Source: Auxenochlorella pyrenoidosa
Lineage: Eukaryota > Chlorophyta > Trebouxiophyceae > Chlorellales > Chlorellaceae
Length of the DNA stretch: 12,045 nt
Direction of reading: 5' to 3'
NCBI GenBank assembly: GCA_001430745.1
Contig: KQ482042.1
Location: 2,249,263-2,261,307 of the forward strand
Part shown: positions 1 to 8,916 of the stretch, in pieces
How the letters are laid out: every line of letters begins with the position of its first letter
Position numbering within the stretch: position 1 is the stretch's first letter
Notes under the pieces: generated by a model
Databases searched by the model: none
What the model saw: the letters and a program-made list of their open reading frames with translations, nothing else
Told to the model about the DNA's origin: nothing
Translations under genes and position numbers: made by a program

Positions 1-10
1 ACCCACCCAC

Positions 11-796
11 CCTCGGTGTACAGGCACTGGTACTTGCGTCCCTCCAGGCGCACGTGCTCCACCATGTCGTACGGCCGGAACTTGGCGGGGTGCTTGGCCT
101 TGGTGACCACGTCGCGCAGCTCAAAGTTGACGTTGCCCAGCTGGCGCTGCAGGAGGGGGGGCCGGCCCGCATCACGCGCAGCTGCAGGATCAGGTGGGCT
201 GGCGGCCAGGCATGGACCACAGGGCTGGCAAGACGGGCGTCGGCGGAGCGCACTGCCCTGCTCTCTCAGACAGAGGCGCGTTGTGCGCCACATGCAGGCA
301 GCAATGCGATTGGAGACACACTTACCCCCATGGCTCTGTTCTGCAGGCTGACCACCTGAAGCAGCTTGCCTTGATGCTCAATCACATTGCCCACACGCAG
401 CTGCAGCAGGTAATGACAGAGGGGTGGGGGGAAGGGTGGGGCGAAGGGTGGGGGCCGCTTTTGTGTTTGGGGCAGACATGGAGATCGATCGCAACCTGTG
501 CACATGCTCACTGAACGACACAATGCAACGTGTCTAACAGGGGTATGCAGGTTTGGGGGCTCGGCGATGCAGGCGCAGCTCAAGCAACCCCCAGCGTGCT
601 GCTCGCTGGTCTGCTGGTGGCGGCGCCGCCAGTCTCCCACCTCATTAGCCTGCTTTTTCACCCCTCGCCACTGCTGCCCTAGTTGCTGAAGAGCCTGGCC
701 AAGAGATGGCAGATGCTGGAAAGCCGCTGTCTCGCTCAAGGGCCCCGCCCCGCAAAGCAGGCTCCTGAGAGAGAGCAGGCACTGCAAGCTACGCAT
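11..796 (-). CDS. Elongation factor P, organellar (mitochondrial-like), 5' three exons, partial
   Basis: EF-P binds ribosomes stalled on difficult peptide bonds such as polyproline and promotes peptide transfer. Exons on the minus strand are 641-796, 326-400 and about 11-146, all joined in phase 0; donors are GTGGGA and GTAAGT, acceptors CTGCAG. The last exon ends at a GTGGGT donor at the window edge, so the OB domains are missing. Exon 1 (52 codons) is rich in Leu, Gln, Ser and Arg with one acidic residue in its first 49, and reads as a mitochondrial presequence ending near QQWRGVKKQANE. The KOW-like N-domain follows: LRVGNVIEHQGKLLQVV, then NFELRDVVTKAK, then a segment with VEHVRLEGRKYQCLYTEG. 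This is closest to alphaproteobacterial-type EF-P, which fits a mitochondrial origin. ATG 796 is the only Met in exon 1. The 240-nt intron 1 has no in-frame stop. A plastid location is not excluded. Confidence 0.85.
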
Positions 797-1016
797 AGCA
801 ATAAATTATATGGATTTAGTGGAGCAAAAGAAGCGCAGAATGCAGGCTCAGAACAAGGGGTTTGCAAGTTGGCGCACTTGCCAGGTCAGCAGCCATCGCG
901 ATGGAAATGGGTCCTGCGTTACCGGTCGTTCCGGCTTGCAGTGCTGCTATCACAACTTTCTCAACTCAGGAATCTTCATCGAGGACGAGCAGCACAAGCC
1001 GCTGCCCCAGCTAAGT
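797..1016. promoter_or_regulatory. Shared divergent promoter region between EF-P and the tRNA-binding OB-fold gene
   Basis: These 220 bp separate two oppositely directed start codons (796 minus, 1017 plus). An AT-rich block at about 800-820 (aataaattatatggattt) stands out in GC-rich surroundings and lies just upstream of the EF-P start. I see no other gene here. An open frame runs into the plus-strand gene from 810, but it lacks the transit-peptide look of the start at 1017. The promoter role is inferred from gene arrangement only. Confidence 0.5.
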
Positions 1017-3032
1017 ATGGCGACCACGACAGCGCGCGTTGCCCGCTCTGCGGTCGCAGCGGCCGCTCCACTGCCGGCCATCCGTGGTCTGAAGGCAATG
1101 TGGGCGCCCATGGCCCTGCGGCAACAGCCTGTCCAGCAGCGGCGGGCCGCCGCCACTCTGGTGGTGCGTGCTGCTGCCGAGACCGAGGCTGCCGGTGAGG
1201 CCTTGCTGCAGCCCCTATGTTGGGCTGCCTGTGGGGCTTGTGTGAGGGCAGCTGGTTGTGTGCGTGCCGCCTTGCATCGCCACTGGCTGCATTGCCACTG
1301 GCTGCCACAGGGCTGCATTCTTGCCGCGCTGCGCCCCAGCCCCCCGCTGCTGCTACACCCCCCAGCCCACCCGTGCGCATTGCACACTGCCCAGCCCACG
1401 GTCACAGCTGCCACAGTCGCCTCCTCACTCACGCCAGACCCAATGACCAATGGCCCTGTGTTGTGCTGCAGCCCCTGCCGCCGCCGCCGCCCCTGACGTC
1501 ACCAAGATGGACATCCGCGTGGGGCGCATCGTGTCGTGCGAGAAGCATCCCGACGCCGACTCGCTGTACGTGGAGCAGGTGGGCTCGCCGGGGTGCTGAC
1601 CCCGACTCTTGAGCTCCGTGCCCCGAGGGTACAGAAACGTCCGGCAACAGGGTTGGGCAGTTCCAGCGGCGCGCCCAGCTAGGCACAGCTCTGTGGGCAG
1701 GCTGACAAGCTCATAGCCTCCACACTTGAGGGGAGGGCGGGACAGGGGGGTTAAATAGGCCAGCGGCATAGCAGCCAGGCAGGCCTGGCCGGCGTGCAGG
1801 CTGCGCGTGTTGGGGTGGCAGCTAGCGGCGCTCGCACCAGGCAGCGAGGCTGCCCCGCTGTGCGCCGCCCAGCGCAGATCGACATTGGCGAGCCCGAGGG
1901 CCCCCGCACCATCGTCAGCGGCCTGGTCAAGTATGTTCCGCTGGAGGCCATGCAGGTGGGGGCGGGTGGGGGTGGGGTGGGGGTTACAGCGAGTAGGGGA
2001 GAGGCCAGCGGGCCGAGGGTAGAAGGGGGAAGGGGCCGTGGAGGCTTATGCACCAGGCATGTGCAGGCAGTGTGAGGCCAGCTGGCAAAGCAGTGCCAGC
2101 GCAGCAGAGCCTGCCCCTCCAAGCGTGCAATGCACACATGGCGAGCCCGCAAGAGGGAGCTTGCAGGTCGGAGGTACCCAGCGCATATGCAGAGGAACCG
2201 TGCAGTGCAGGGAGGATGCAAGGGAGCAGGGCAGCACGGCGCTGCCTGCCCAGCCACCCCCCTGGCCCCTCCCCTCGCAGGATCGCCCCGTCATCATCAT
2301 CGCCAACCTCAAGCCCCGCAACATGCGCGGCATCAAGAGCCACGGCATGGTGCTGTGCGCCTCGAATGAGGAGCACACAGAGGTGGGTGGGAGGCGTGGG
2401 TGTTGGTGGTGCTGTGTGTGTGCGCGTGTACCTGCGAGTACTGTGTCACACTTGGCCGGGCTTGCTCCAAGTTGCACAGCCCTGTTCAGGGACCAGTGCC
2501 TGGCTGTTGAAGATGGGATCCCCAGCCGGCTTCCTCTGCTCCGTCCCTTCTCTTATTGGTGGCAGGTGGAGCCTCTGGCGCCGCCAGAGGGCGCCCCCGT
2601 CGGCGAGCGGTGCTGGTTTGGCGAGGAGGCTGAGCAGGGGGAGCCAGCCAAGCCCAACCAGGTGGGCGCAGCGCTCGCCAGAGGTTGGGATGGGGTGGGA
2701 CCAGGCAGCAGCCCAGGCCGCTGGGTCTGGGTAACTGCCGGATGCCTGGCAGCGCTGGCATGCTCCCCCGGGCGTCGCTGCGGCAGGCACGGCAGCCTCC
2801 CTTGCTTTCGCAGCTGTGCCGGATGCATTCAGGACTGCCACTTGCGGGGGCTCACGGCTGCTTGTGGTCTCCCCGCGTGGCCTGGCAGGTGGACAAGAAG
2901 AAGATGTGGGAGGAGGTGCAGCCACTGCTGCGCACAGACGGCGGCCGGGTGGCGGGCTTTGATGGGCGGACCATGATGACGAGCGCTGGCGCCGTCACCG
3001 CGCCCTCCCTGGCCGACGCGCGCATCTCCTGA
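1017..3032 (+). CDS. Plastid-targeted tRNA-binding domain protein (EMAPII/Arc1p-like OB fold), 234 aa
   Basis: This protein carries a tRNA-binding OB fold of the EMAPII/Arc1p/AIMP1 type. Such domains bind tRNA non-specifically and help deliver it to synthetases. Six exons are 1017-1194, 1472-1578, 1878-1955, 2281-2382, 2566-2661 and 2889-3032. The first junction is phase 1 and the rest phase 0, with all donors GTGAG or GTGGG. Residues 1-60 are rich in Ala, Arg, Thr and Val with almost no acid until ETEAA, which reads as a chloroplast transit peptide; an Ala linker follows. The OB fold covers about residues 68-170: [56 protein letters not shown], then [15 protein letters not shown]. The C-terminus has [12 protein letters not shown] and ends ADARIS. 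Plants have similar stand-alone proteins. TGTAA lies 61 bp past the stop. Plastid targeting is inferred. Confidence 0.93.
1956..1984 (+). other. G-run tract at the start of an intron, possible G-quadruplex
   Basis: Directly after the third exon of the OB-fold gene the intron opens with five or more runs of three to five G separated by single bases. The tract lies on the sense strand, so it would be in the pre-mRNA. GTGGG starts are common in this window, and this is the longest such tract. Folding is inferred from composition. Confidence 0.4.
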
Positions 3033-3092
3033 GAGGGGACCTTGTACAAGGTGGCAGCAGGGGACGTACAAGGCCACATTGATCATGCACTG

Positions 3093-3097
3093 TGTAA
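3093..3097 (+). terminator. TGTAA polyadenylation signal of the OB-fold gene
   Basis: TGTAA is the usual polyadenylation signal of green algae. This copy begins 61 bp after the TGA at 3030-3032, a plausible 3' UTR distance. Confidence 0.7.
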
Positions 3098-3450
3098 CTC
3101 CAGAAACGCTGCGTGTTGCAACCGCTGGCATGGAGGGACGCCTCGCAAGCACCGCAAGTGCACCCTGGTGCGGGCAGGTAGAGGGTTGCAGAGAGCAGGC
3201 TAATCAATCAAGTATGTCAATTACGTAAGCTGCTGCACTCCAGCAAGGCGAGGGCTCAAGAGGGGTTGGTTAGTTGGAGCTGGTAAAGATGCACCATCCT
3301 GCTGGGCGGGCGGCGCGCGTGCTGGAATGGGCAGCGACGGAAGCAGGGGCCAAACCCCACCCCCTGGACGCCAGATCGGCCTCCTGCTGTTGTGTGCATT
3401 CCAGCCGGGACCCATCATCGCCTCCCCAGCGTCTGCAGCAGAAACTCAGG
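3098..3450. other. Intergenic and 5' region of the ATP synthase subunit gene
   Basis: No gene is recognised. An open frame from 3274 runs in phase into the ATP synthase subunit start. It would add 59 residues unlike the family, so this stretch is taken as promoter and 5' UTR. No clear TATA box is seen. Confidence 0.5.
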
Positions 3451-4145
3451 ATGGCCAAGTTTCCGCTGCACGCTATTTCGCGTGAGGCGCCGGTTGCGAC
3501 CATCACACGGTCTCTCAAGGAGATGTAAGACTGCCGGGGGTCTGCGCCGCTCTCCCTCGGGTGACCGGGGGCCCGCACTGCCTGCAGGGCCCCAGCAGCG
3601 CTCAAGCTCTCTGCGTACTCTTGTGCAGGTGGCCCTTCGTGGTGGGCTTCGCCACCACCTCCTACATCTTCGTCAAGGTGGCCAGCGGCGTCACTGGTGC
3701 GCCACCGCCACGAGCGTGCTCCTGAGCTTGCAGGACTGGCGCTGGTCTGCATTGCAGCAGGGAGTGGGAGGCGGTGCAAGTGCCACGGTTTGGGTGCAGC
3801 TGGTTGCACAACTCATGCAGCCAGTGGCCCGCCCAGAAAGCGGTGGGCCTGCTGCGCAGCTCCCACTTCCCCCGTGCCGTCTTGACCCCGCCTTGCCACC
3901 CCTGGCTGCTGCCGCTGCCATGCAGACGAGGACGTGAAGAACAGCAAGGTAGGGGGAGCCTGCTGCGCTGGTCTTTCTCCTGCACAGGTCGTGATGTTGG
4001 ATGCATGCCCGTTTCCCCCAGCCCCCCTGGCGGGCATCCGCATCGGCGCGCCTCTAGACGCCTCATACCCTGCTTGCTTCTCCTGAGAATTAACCAGTGT
4101 TCCCTTGTTGTCATCATTCTGCAGTTTGCCAACCCCAAGCACTGA
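3451..4145 (+). CDS. Mitochondrial ATP synthase 6 kDa subunit (plant type), 61 aa
   Basis: This is a small single-pass membrane subunit of the mitochondrial F1Fo ATP synthase, resembling the plant 6 kDa subunit of about 55 residues. Four exons are 3451-3524, 3629-3696, 3926-3948 and 4125-4145, with phases 2, 1 and 0. The third exon is only 23 nt and the last codes six residues plus stop, so gene finders may miss it. Residues 1-25 form a short basic N-terminus ending RSLKEM. The membrane segment is about 26-43 (WPFVVGFATTSYIFVKVA), followed by GVTDEDVKNSKFANPKH. The WPF.VGF block and the T.ED.KNSKF tail are the plant-family signature. All junctions match in phase with GTAAGA, GTGCGC and GTAGGG donors. 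Equivalence to animal or yeast subunit j is possible but not shown here. Neighbouring genes give no operon-type hint. Confidence 0.88.
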
Positions 4146-4773
4146 GCCTTGCGGCTCCTCAGCGCCGCCAGCCACAGCCGCAGGAGCGCCACAGAGGCCG
4201 GGGCGCAGCTTGGGCAGCAGCTGCAGAGCAGCCTCTCTTTGGCACCTCCGTAGCAGCAGAGCTGGCTAGCGGCCTTGGCAGCACCACTGGCAGCAGCTGG
4301 ATGGGAGGGCAGGCGCAACATGCAGCCTGAGGCGGCACAGCGCCGCCCTCCTTGCCGCTTGCTGGTGTGCTCGACTTGCACTCGTGCTCACACTCCTGCT
4401 GCTGAACATTTTGCAGCAGTTCTCTACACTCCTTCCTTCCTGCTAGACCGCCACTCGCAGACCACACCTTGCTGCACTGCCGCAGTGTGCATCAGTCGTA
4501 ACATTGGACCAATCCCAGCGGTGCGCTTGCAAGGCCACAGGTGCAGGTGCCACGGGTGGAAGCGCTGGTGACAAGACGAGCGGGTTGGGGCAGGGGAGGA
4601 GTGCGAGCCAGGTTCAATCCAAGGGAAGTTGCTGTTCTGCAGGGGGCATGCATTGAACGCGAACAGCGGCGCAGCCTGCGCGGTCCAGGCTGGCTCACGG
4701 CTAGCACAGCCGCGGTGGCGCCCGCTGCTGGCTGACCAACGCCGGGGCGCATCCTTTTGTGAGCTTGAGCCGG
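4146..4773. other. Convergent 3' regions of the ATP synthase subunit and Ycf33 genes
   Basis: These 628 bp lie between two converging stop codons. I found no further gene and no exact TGTAA on either strand. The nearest variant is CGTAA at 4497-4501 on the plus strand. The overlapping open frames look like composition-driven shadows. Confidence 0.5.
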
Positions 4774-5629
4774 TCACGAGAGGGGTGTGACGATGGAGGA
4801 GGCGGTGTACTCGACGGGGTCGTTGATGCCAAGCATGGCCTGCAGGCTGGGGCGGTGCGGGGCAGCACGGGTTGGCAGGAGCGCAGCAGGGCATAGCGAC
4901 CCAGCAGAATTGCACCCCGGATGAGGCCTGCCTGCCTTGCTGGCATGGAGAAGAGCGAGTGGAAGGGGCGAGCGGCACCAGCAGGACATCCTTGCCAAAG
5001 GGGCTGGGCAGCGTGAGCGTGGGCGCCACCAAGCCGCGCAGCTTGCTTGCCTGGACGGTGAAGGAGACGAAGAAGAGCAGGGCGCCCAGCCCCGCCACCA
5101 CCAGCACCGCCGTGGTGGGCCGCTTGAGCAGCTCCAGCAGCGGCCGCACCGCGATGTACGCGGTGCCCAGCAGCACAGAGAAGAAGTAGGAGATGTAGCG
5201 CAGCACGTTGCCCCAGAAATCCTCGTTCTCCGCCAGGTCGGCAAGCAGCTGCGGCGCCGACCCGGGTGCCGCGCCGTCAGCATGCTGCGGCAGCGCCGCC
5301 AGCGCCGGCTCGGCCATACCCAGCACCAGGCTGCCGGCCAGCGCAGCAGCCAGCATCAGCGTGCCGCGATCGCCCAAGCTGCAAGACGCCAGCACACGCT
5401 GCAGCAGTGTGGCGGTGGCACCGCTGCTGCTGCCGCTGTCCTCTGCCGCTGCCGCTGGAGCGGCGCATCTGCCGCTGCTGCCGCTAGATGCTGCCAAAGT
5501 GCCTGCTGCAGACTGCCGGCCTAGCCGGGCGAAGGGGGCGCGCTGCAGGGTGCCGGGGCCCCGTCGCTGTGCACCTACCACGCCCTGGCCGAGCCAGGCC
5601 GGGTTGCAGGTGGCGCACAAATGCTGCAT
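4774..5629 (-). CDS. ycf33: Nuclear-encoded plastid Ycf33/DUF751 membrane protein, 214 aa
   Basis: Ycf33 (DUF751) is a small membrane protein of cyanobacteria and plastids of unknown function, encoded in some algal plastid genomes. Here it has a long N-terminal extension and an intron, so it is a nuclear copy. Exons on the minus strand are 5051-5629 and 4774-4839. They are joined in phase 0 across a 211-nt GC-AG intron (donor CAG/GCAAGC, acceptor CTGCAG). Residues 1-75 are Ala/Ser/Gly/Arg-rich and read as a transit peptide. A hydrophobic stretch at about 90-112 ends AEPALAAL and resembles a thylakoid signal. The family domain is 135-200: ENEDFWGNVLRYISYFFSVL, then VRPLLELLKRPTTAVLVV, then FTVQAMLGIND, with two membrane segments at about 146-163 and 173-191. 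Splicing through the GC donor restores the expected FT..AMLG motif; reading on would break it. The C-terminus ends SSIVTPLS. Confidence 0.85.
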
Positions 5630-6210
5630 TGTCTATGCGAGCGCTATAAACAATCGAGGCTTGTCCGCACCGAGCTGACCTGCCAAAGCTGCTGCGCGCT
5701 TCTGCCTGTGGCTGCTTGTGGGCTGTGAGGACTGCTGGGTGTGATGCAGATGACGAAATGCGAAGCGCTCAGCCAGCCATCGCCGAGATGAGAAAAGGAT
5801 GGGCAGCAGGCGGCAGCGGCACTGCTGGCAATGCTGCGGTGGGCAGCAGCGGGCTGTTTGCAACTGGGAAGAATACCATTCAGAGGTTTCCACGAAAGAT
5901 TACATGGCATGTGCACTGTACAATGCAGCGGGCACTTCAAGCGCCCAGCTCGCTGTCACTCTGCGTCGGTGCTGTCGCCACATCAACACTGCGCTTGTCC
6001 AACCCACCCAGGCTGCCGTGCCGCTGGTGCATGATGGAGGGCCCCCCATGCGGCCGCCGGTGCCAGTCCCAAGGCATGCCGCATGCCGGCGCCTGTGGCA
6101 GCACCTCCTGCAGAAGGAGGGGCAAAGTTGGCAGATGCCACGCATGGTGGGGACCATTGGTGGCGCGCACTGCCGCACCTGCCCACCCTCACTAATGCTG
6201 TTGAGAGGAG
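5630..6210. other. Intergenic: Ycf33 promoter side and Orai 3' UTR side
   Basis: The 5630-5899 half should hold the Ycf33 promoter and the 5900-6210 half the Orai-like 3' UTR. No further gene was recognised. Open frames on both strands here lack family features and codon coherence. Confidence 0.5.
5900..5904 (-). terminator. TGTAA polyadenylation signal of the Orai-like gene
   Basis: TTACA on the plus strand reads as TGTAA on the minus strand, about 307 bp beyond the TGA at 6211-6213. It is the only exact signal I saw between that stop and the Ycf33 gene. Confidence 0.6.
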
Positions 6211-8350
6211 TCATGACCCAGCCTCTGCCTGCAGCCCCCGCCGATCATCCTGTGAACGTCCCTCCCGTCCGCGCTGTGGGCCCCAGCCCCAGCCCTTGTC
6301 CACCTCCCTGCCCCAACAGCCCAGCCAGCACCTGGGCCCAGCCCCGCTCACCTCCATCAGCTCGCTGCGGCTGCCCCCCACCATATGCCAGCTCCAGCGA
6401 TTCTGGGCCACCAAGTAGAAGGCAAACGCAATGCCCATGATGACTGCAGCGCAAACAGAACGGGGGGATGTGCCTGTGGGGACACAAGTCCAAGCAGGGA
6501 TGGGTAGCAGCACCCCGTGACCATTGGCGGCTTGAGAGCAGCACTGGACGCAGGGTGATGCAGGCAGGGCAAACTTGAGCGTGTGGGATGTGCTGAGTGG
6601 GAGCAGCGCTTGCTGCCTTTCCCTGGGGCAGGCTTGCCTGTCATTGAGACGGCGGTCTTGGTCGAGTAGTCGAACTGCGGCAGGAGGGAGCAGGGCGAGC
6701 GTGGGCAGCTGGCACCTGGCGCGCAAACCCGCGAGCTGCGCTGCCCCGGGCATCTCATGGCTGCGCGGCGGATGTGCGCACGCCGGTCCCATCTGACCTG
6801 ACCTGTCCCTACACTCCTTATCCCCATCAGACGCCGCCACGCGTCCGTTTGCCCAGGCACCGCACCAGGCGTGGCCGGCGCGCGTGCCCTGCGCCCGCGC
6901 ACCTTGATCCAGGCCGCCAGCGCCATGTTGACGAAGAAGACGGGGATGCCCAGGGAGAAGCAGAGGAAGGCGATGCGCCACTGCCCCTCGCAGGCGTACG
7001 CCCAGTGGGCCTGGAAGTTGCGGCGCGGCGCGGGCGGCCGGTCGCCAGGCCGGTAGCTGCGCAGCGCGCGCGCGGGTGGGGCAGGGCGGGCGGTGGCAGG
7101 TAACAGGCCAGCGGCGGGCGCTGGTGGGCAACTAGCACGGGCAGGGGTGCGAGGCGGTGACGAAGCCTGCTCCTCGCGCTGCACAACTCAGCACATGCGC
7201 AGCGCCCATCCTGCTCCCCCGCCCCGCCCCGCGCACTTGGCCGCCCAGTGCCGCGCGCGCGCCATGAAGTCGGCCTCCTCCTGCGAGCTCACGTAGGTGC
7301 GCCCGATCTTGAGGATGCTGGCGTGAATTAATGAGCAGAGCATCATCGCGTTGGCCTCCAGGGCCACCTGGCGGGCAGGGGGCAGCACCGAGGGGTGGGG
7401 AGTGGGGAATGGGGGTGGGGCGTCGCTGTGTGCTCCGACAGGTGTTGAGTGCTGGTGCGCAGCAGGTGCTCAGATATATCCGGCATGAGCAGGCAGAGAA
7501 GAATCGAGTGCCAAAACGGAACGCGGTGTGCAGTGCACAGACGCATGCTACGACCCAGGCGGCAAGGCCAGCCGTGTTGCTGGCGCGCCATGTTAACCGC
7601 TCTACACCTATCCGCTGCAGCGGGCATCACCGTGATGGCAATGGTCACTCCAAACGCCAGCTGCACCCCTTCGGACGAGGCGCTGGGGGCAAAGTCAAAC
7701 TGGAGGAAGGCGGTCAGCACAAAGCCGGCGATGAGGGCAGACAGGCTGGAGATGGCCTTGAGCTGCTCCGCGCGCTCCTCGACGTCACGCCTGCGGGGAG
7801 GGTGCAGTGGCGCACAGGCCTGGCCAGACGCATGTGCTAGTGCCCCAGCTGTAGCACTGGACGCACAGCGTGGCCGTGCCTCGTGGATGCAGCACCCGCC
7901 CAGGCGGGCAGCGCAGGGCGCATCGTGCCTGTTTTTCTCCACAGCACGCGCCCACAGCGCCCGCGCGTTCTCCAGCTGCCGCTGCTCCAGGTCCTCCTGC
8001 CGCCACGCCGCCTGCTGCTGCCTGCGGGAGGGGGGAGGGAGCAGGGCGGGCGGGCGGGCCGAATGGCTGGCCATTGCAGGTGGTCCTGCTATGATCAGCG
8101 GCGCGCAGCTGCGTTCCATCGACAGAAAGTGCATTCTTTGGGTGCCACTGGCCGTCACACCGGCAGCGTACGCCTGAGAAGGGTGCAGGGTGCCTTCTGT
8201 CGCAAGCACCCACATGAAGGCGCGCTCCTCCTGCCGCCATCCTAGGTCGTCCCTCCGCCATGCCCGGTCCTCCTCGCGGTATGCCTTGCTCAGGGCGGTG
8301 TCTGTGGCTGTAAGGATCGCCTGTGCTGTATCGATGAGCTCTGCTGCCAT
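6211..8350 (-). CDS. Orai (CRAC-type calcium channel) homologue, about 273 aa
   Basis: Orai proteins form plasma-membrane calcium-selective channels; homologues are known in green algae and lower plants. Minus-strand exons are 8210-8350, 7929-8017, 7631-7790, 7237-7367, 6903-7056, 6638-6674, 6352-6443 and 6211-6228 (or 6211-6249, which adds seven residues), with all phases matching. Residues 1-77 form a charged, aromatic heptad region. TM1 is about 93-109 (SALIAGFVLTAFLQF), preceded by LKAISS, matching the LKASS..SALLSGF block of human Orai1. TM2 is about 119-147 (QLAFGVTIAITVALEANAMM). TM3 is about 201-225 (ending NMALAAWIK) and TM4 about 238-250 (VIMGIAFAFYLV). Gln107 sits at the Orai1 E106 filter position. 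Glu134 replaces H134, Asn217 replaces E190 and Ser92 replaces R91. The long C-terminal helix that binds STIM in animals is missing. Introns 2 and 6 use GC donors. ATG 8350 has a GCCGCCATGG context and an in-frame stop upstream. Confidence 0.85.
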
Positions 8351-8696
8351 GGCGGCAACTGGGCAGGCGCCGCCTCCGCCCGCCGCTCTGCCACCGCCCG
8401 ATGCTCACAACTGGCGGCGCTCACAGGTACGCACTGCACTCTGTGATCTGCGACTTTTTCTGGGCCCGAGGATTGTTGCGTGGGCTGCCTCTCCGCAAGT
8501 GGAGAGAAAACTCGAATTTAAGGGCGCAGTGGGTGGTGTGCGCCCGTTTGTTGGTGCAGAAGACCTGGAAATGGTAAAAGCGAAAAACGAGACCAAATGC
8601 AAGGACTCCGCCCGCATCTGGCATGCATCTCTGCCTGTCGGGCACCTTGCCGGCTGCCTGCGCAGCACTGCTCGGCTCTCAACTTGCATGCAGGCT
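8351..8696. other. Upstream region of the Orai-like gene
   Basis: I see no gene here. It should contain the Orai-like promoter on the minus strand and the end of the C2 gene transcript. A plus-strand frame starting at 8349 is Pro-rich and has no recognisable continuation. Confidence 0.45.
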
Positions 8697-8701
8697 TTAC
8701 A
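8697..8701 (-). terminator. TGTAA polyadenylation signal of the C2-domain gene
   Basis: TTACA on the plus strand is TGTAA on the minus strand, about 216 bp past the TGA at 8917-8919 of the C2-domain gene. Confidence 0.65.
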
Positions 8702-8916
8702 ACTGGCTGCATAGGCAAACACAGCCTTGCAGATTTGAACAATGAACAAAACAGGACAAGACTACACACGCTGGCAGGCACATCATAACAACGTAGAGGT
8801 GAGTTCCGCCATGCATTTAGGCTCTGGATTGTGCCACCATGCCCCACACTTGCTGCCACCTGCCTTTGGGACAAGCCGGCTTTCGTTGCCTTGTCGCCGC
8901 CCAGGAAATGATGTGC

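Noticed and set aside
810..1016. N-terminal extension of the OB-fold protein from an upstream ATG at 810
   Set aside because: The frame is open, but the extension is polar and unlike a targeting peptide, whereas the start at 1017 gives a clean transit-like N-terminus. It would also fill most of the short divergent promoter.
2038..2976. Long plus-strand frame of 312 residues crossing several OB-fold exons
   Set aside because: It runs across introns in a frame other than the conserved exons where they overlap, so it is a shadow of the spliced gene.
3274..3450. Upstream in-frame start for the ATP synthase subunit
   Set aside because: It would double the protein. The 61-residue form from 3451 fits the family length, and the added residues look like translated 5' UTR.
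4424..5050. Read-through continuation of the Ycf33 first exon to a 401-residue protein
   Set aside because: The frame runs on through the GC-AG intron and the 3' region. Splicing restores the AMLG motif and a natural end, while the read-through part has no family features.
8349..8714. Plus-strand Pro-rich frame overlapping the Orai start
   Set aside because: It begins at the palindromic CCATGG of the Orai start, has no homology I recognise, and no supported downstream exons.
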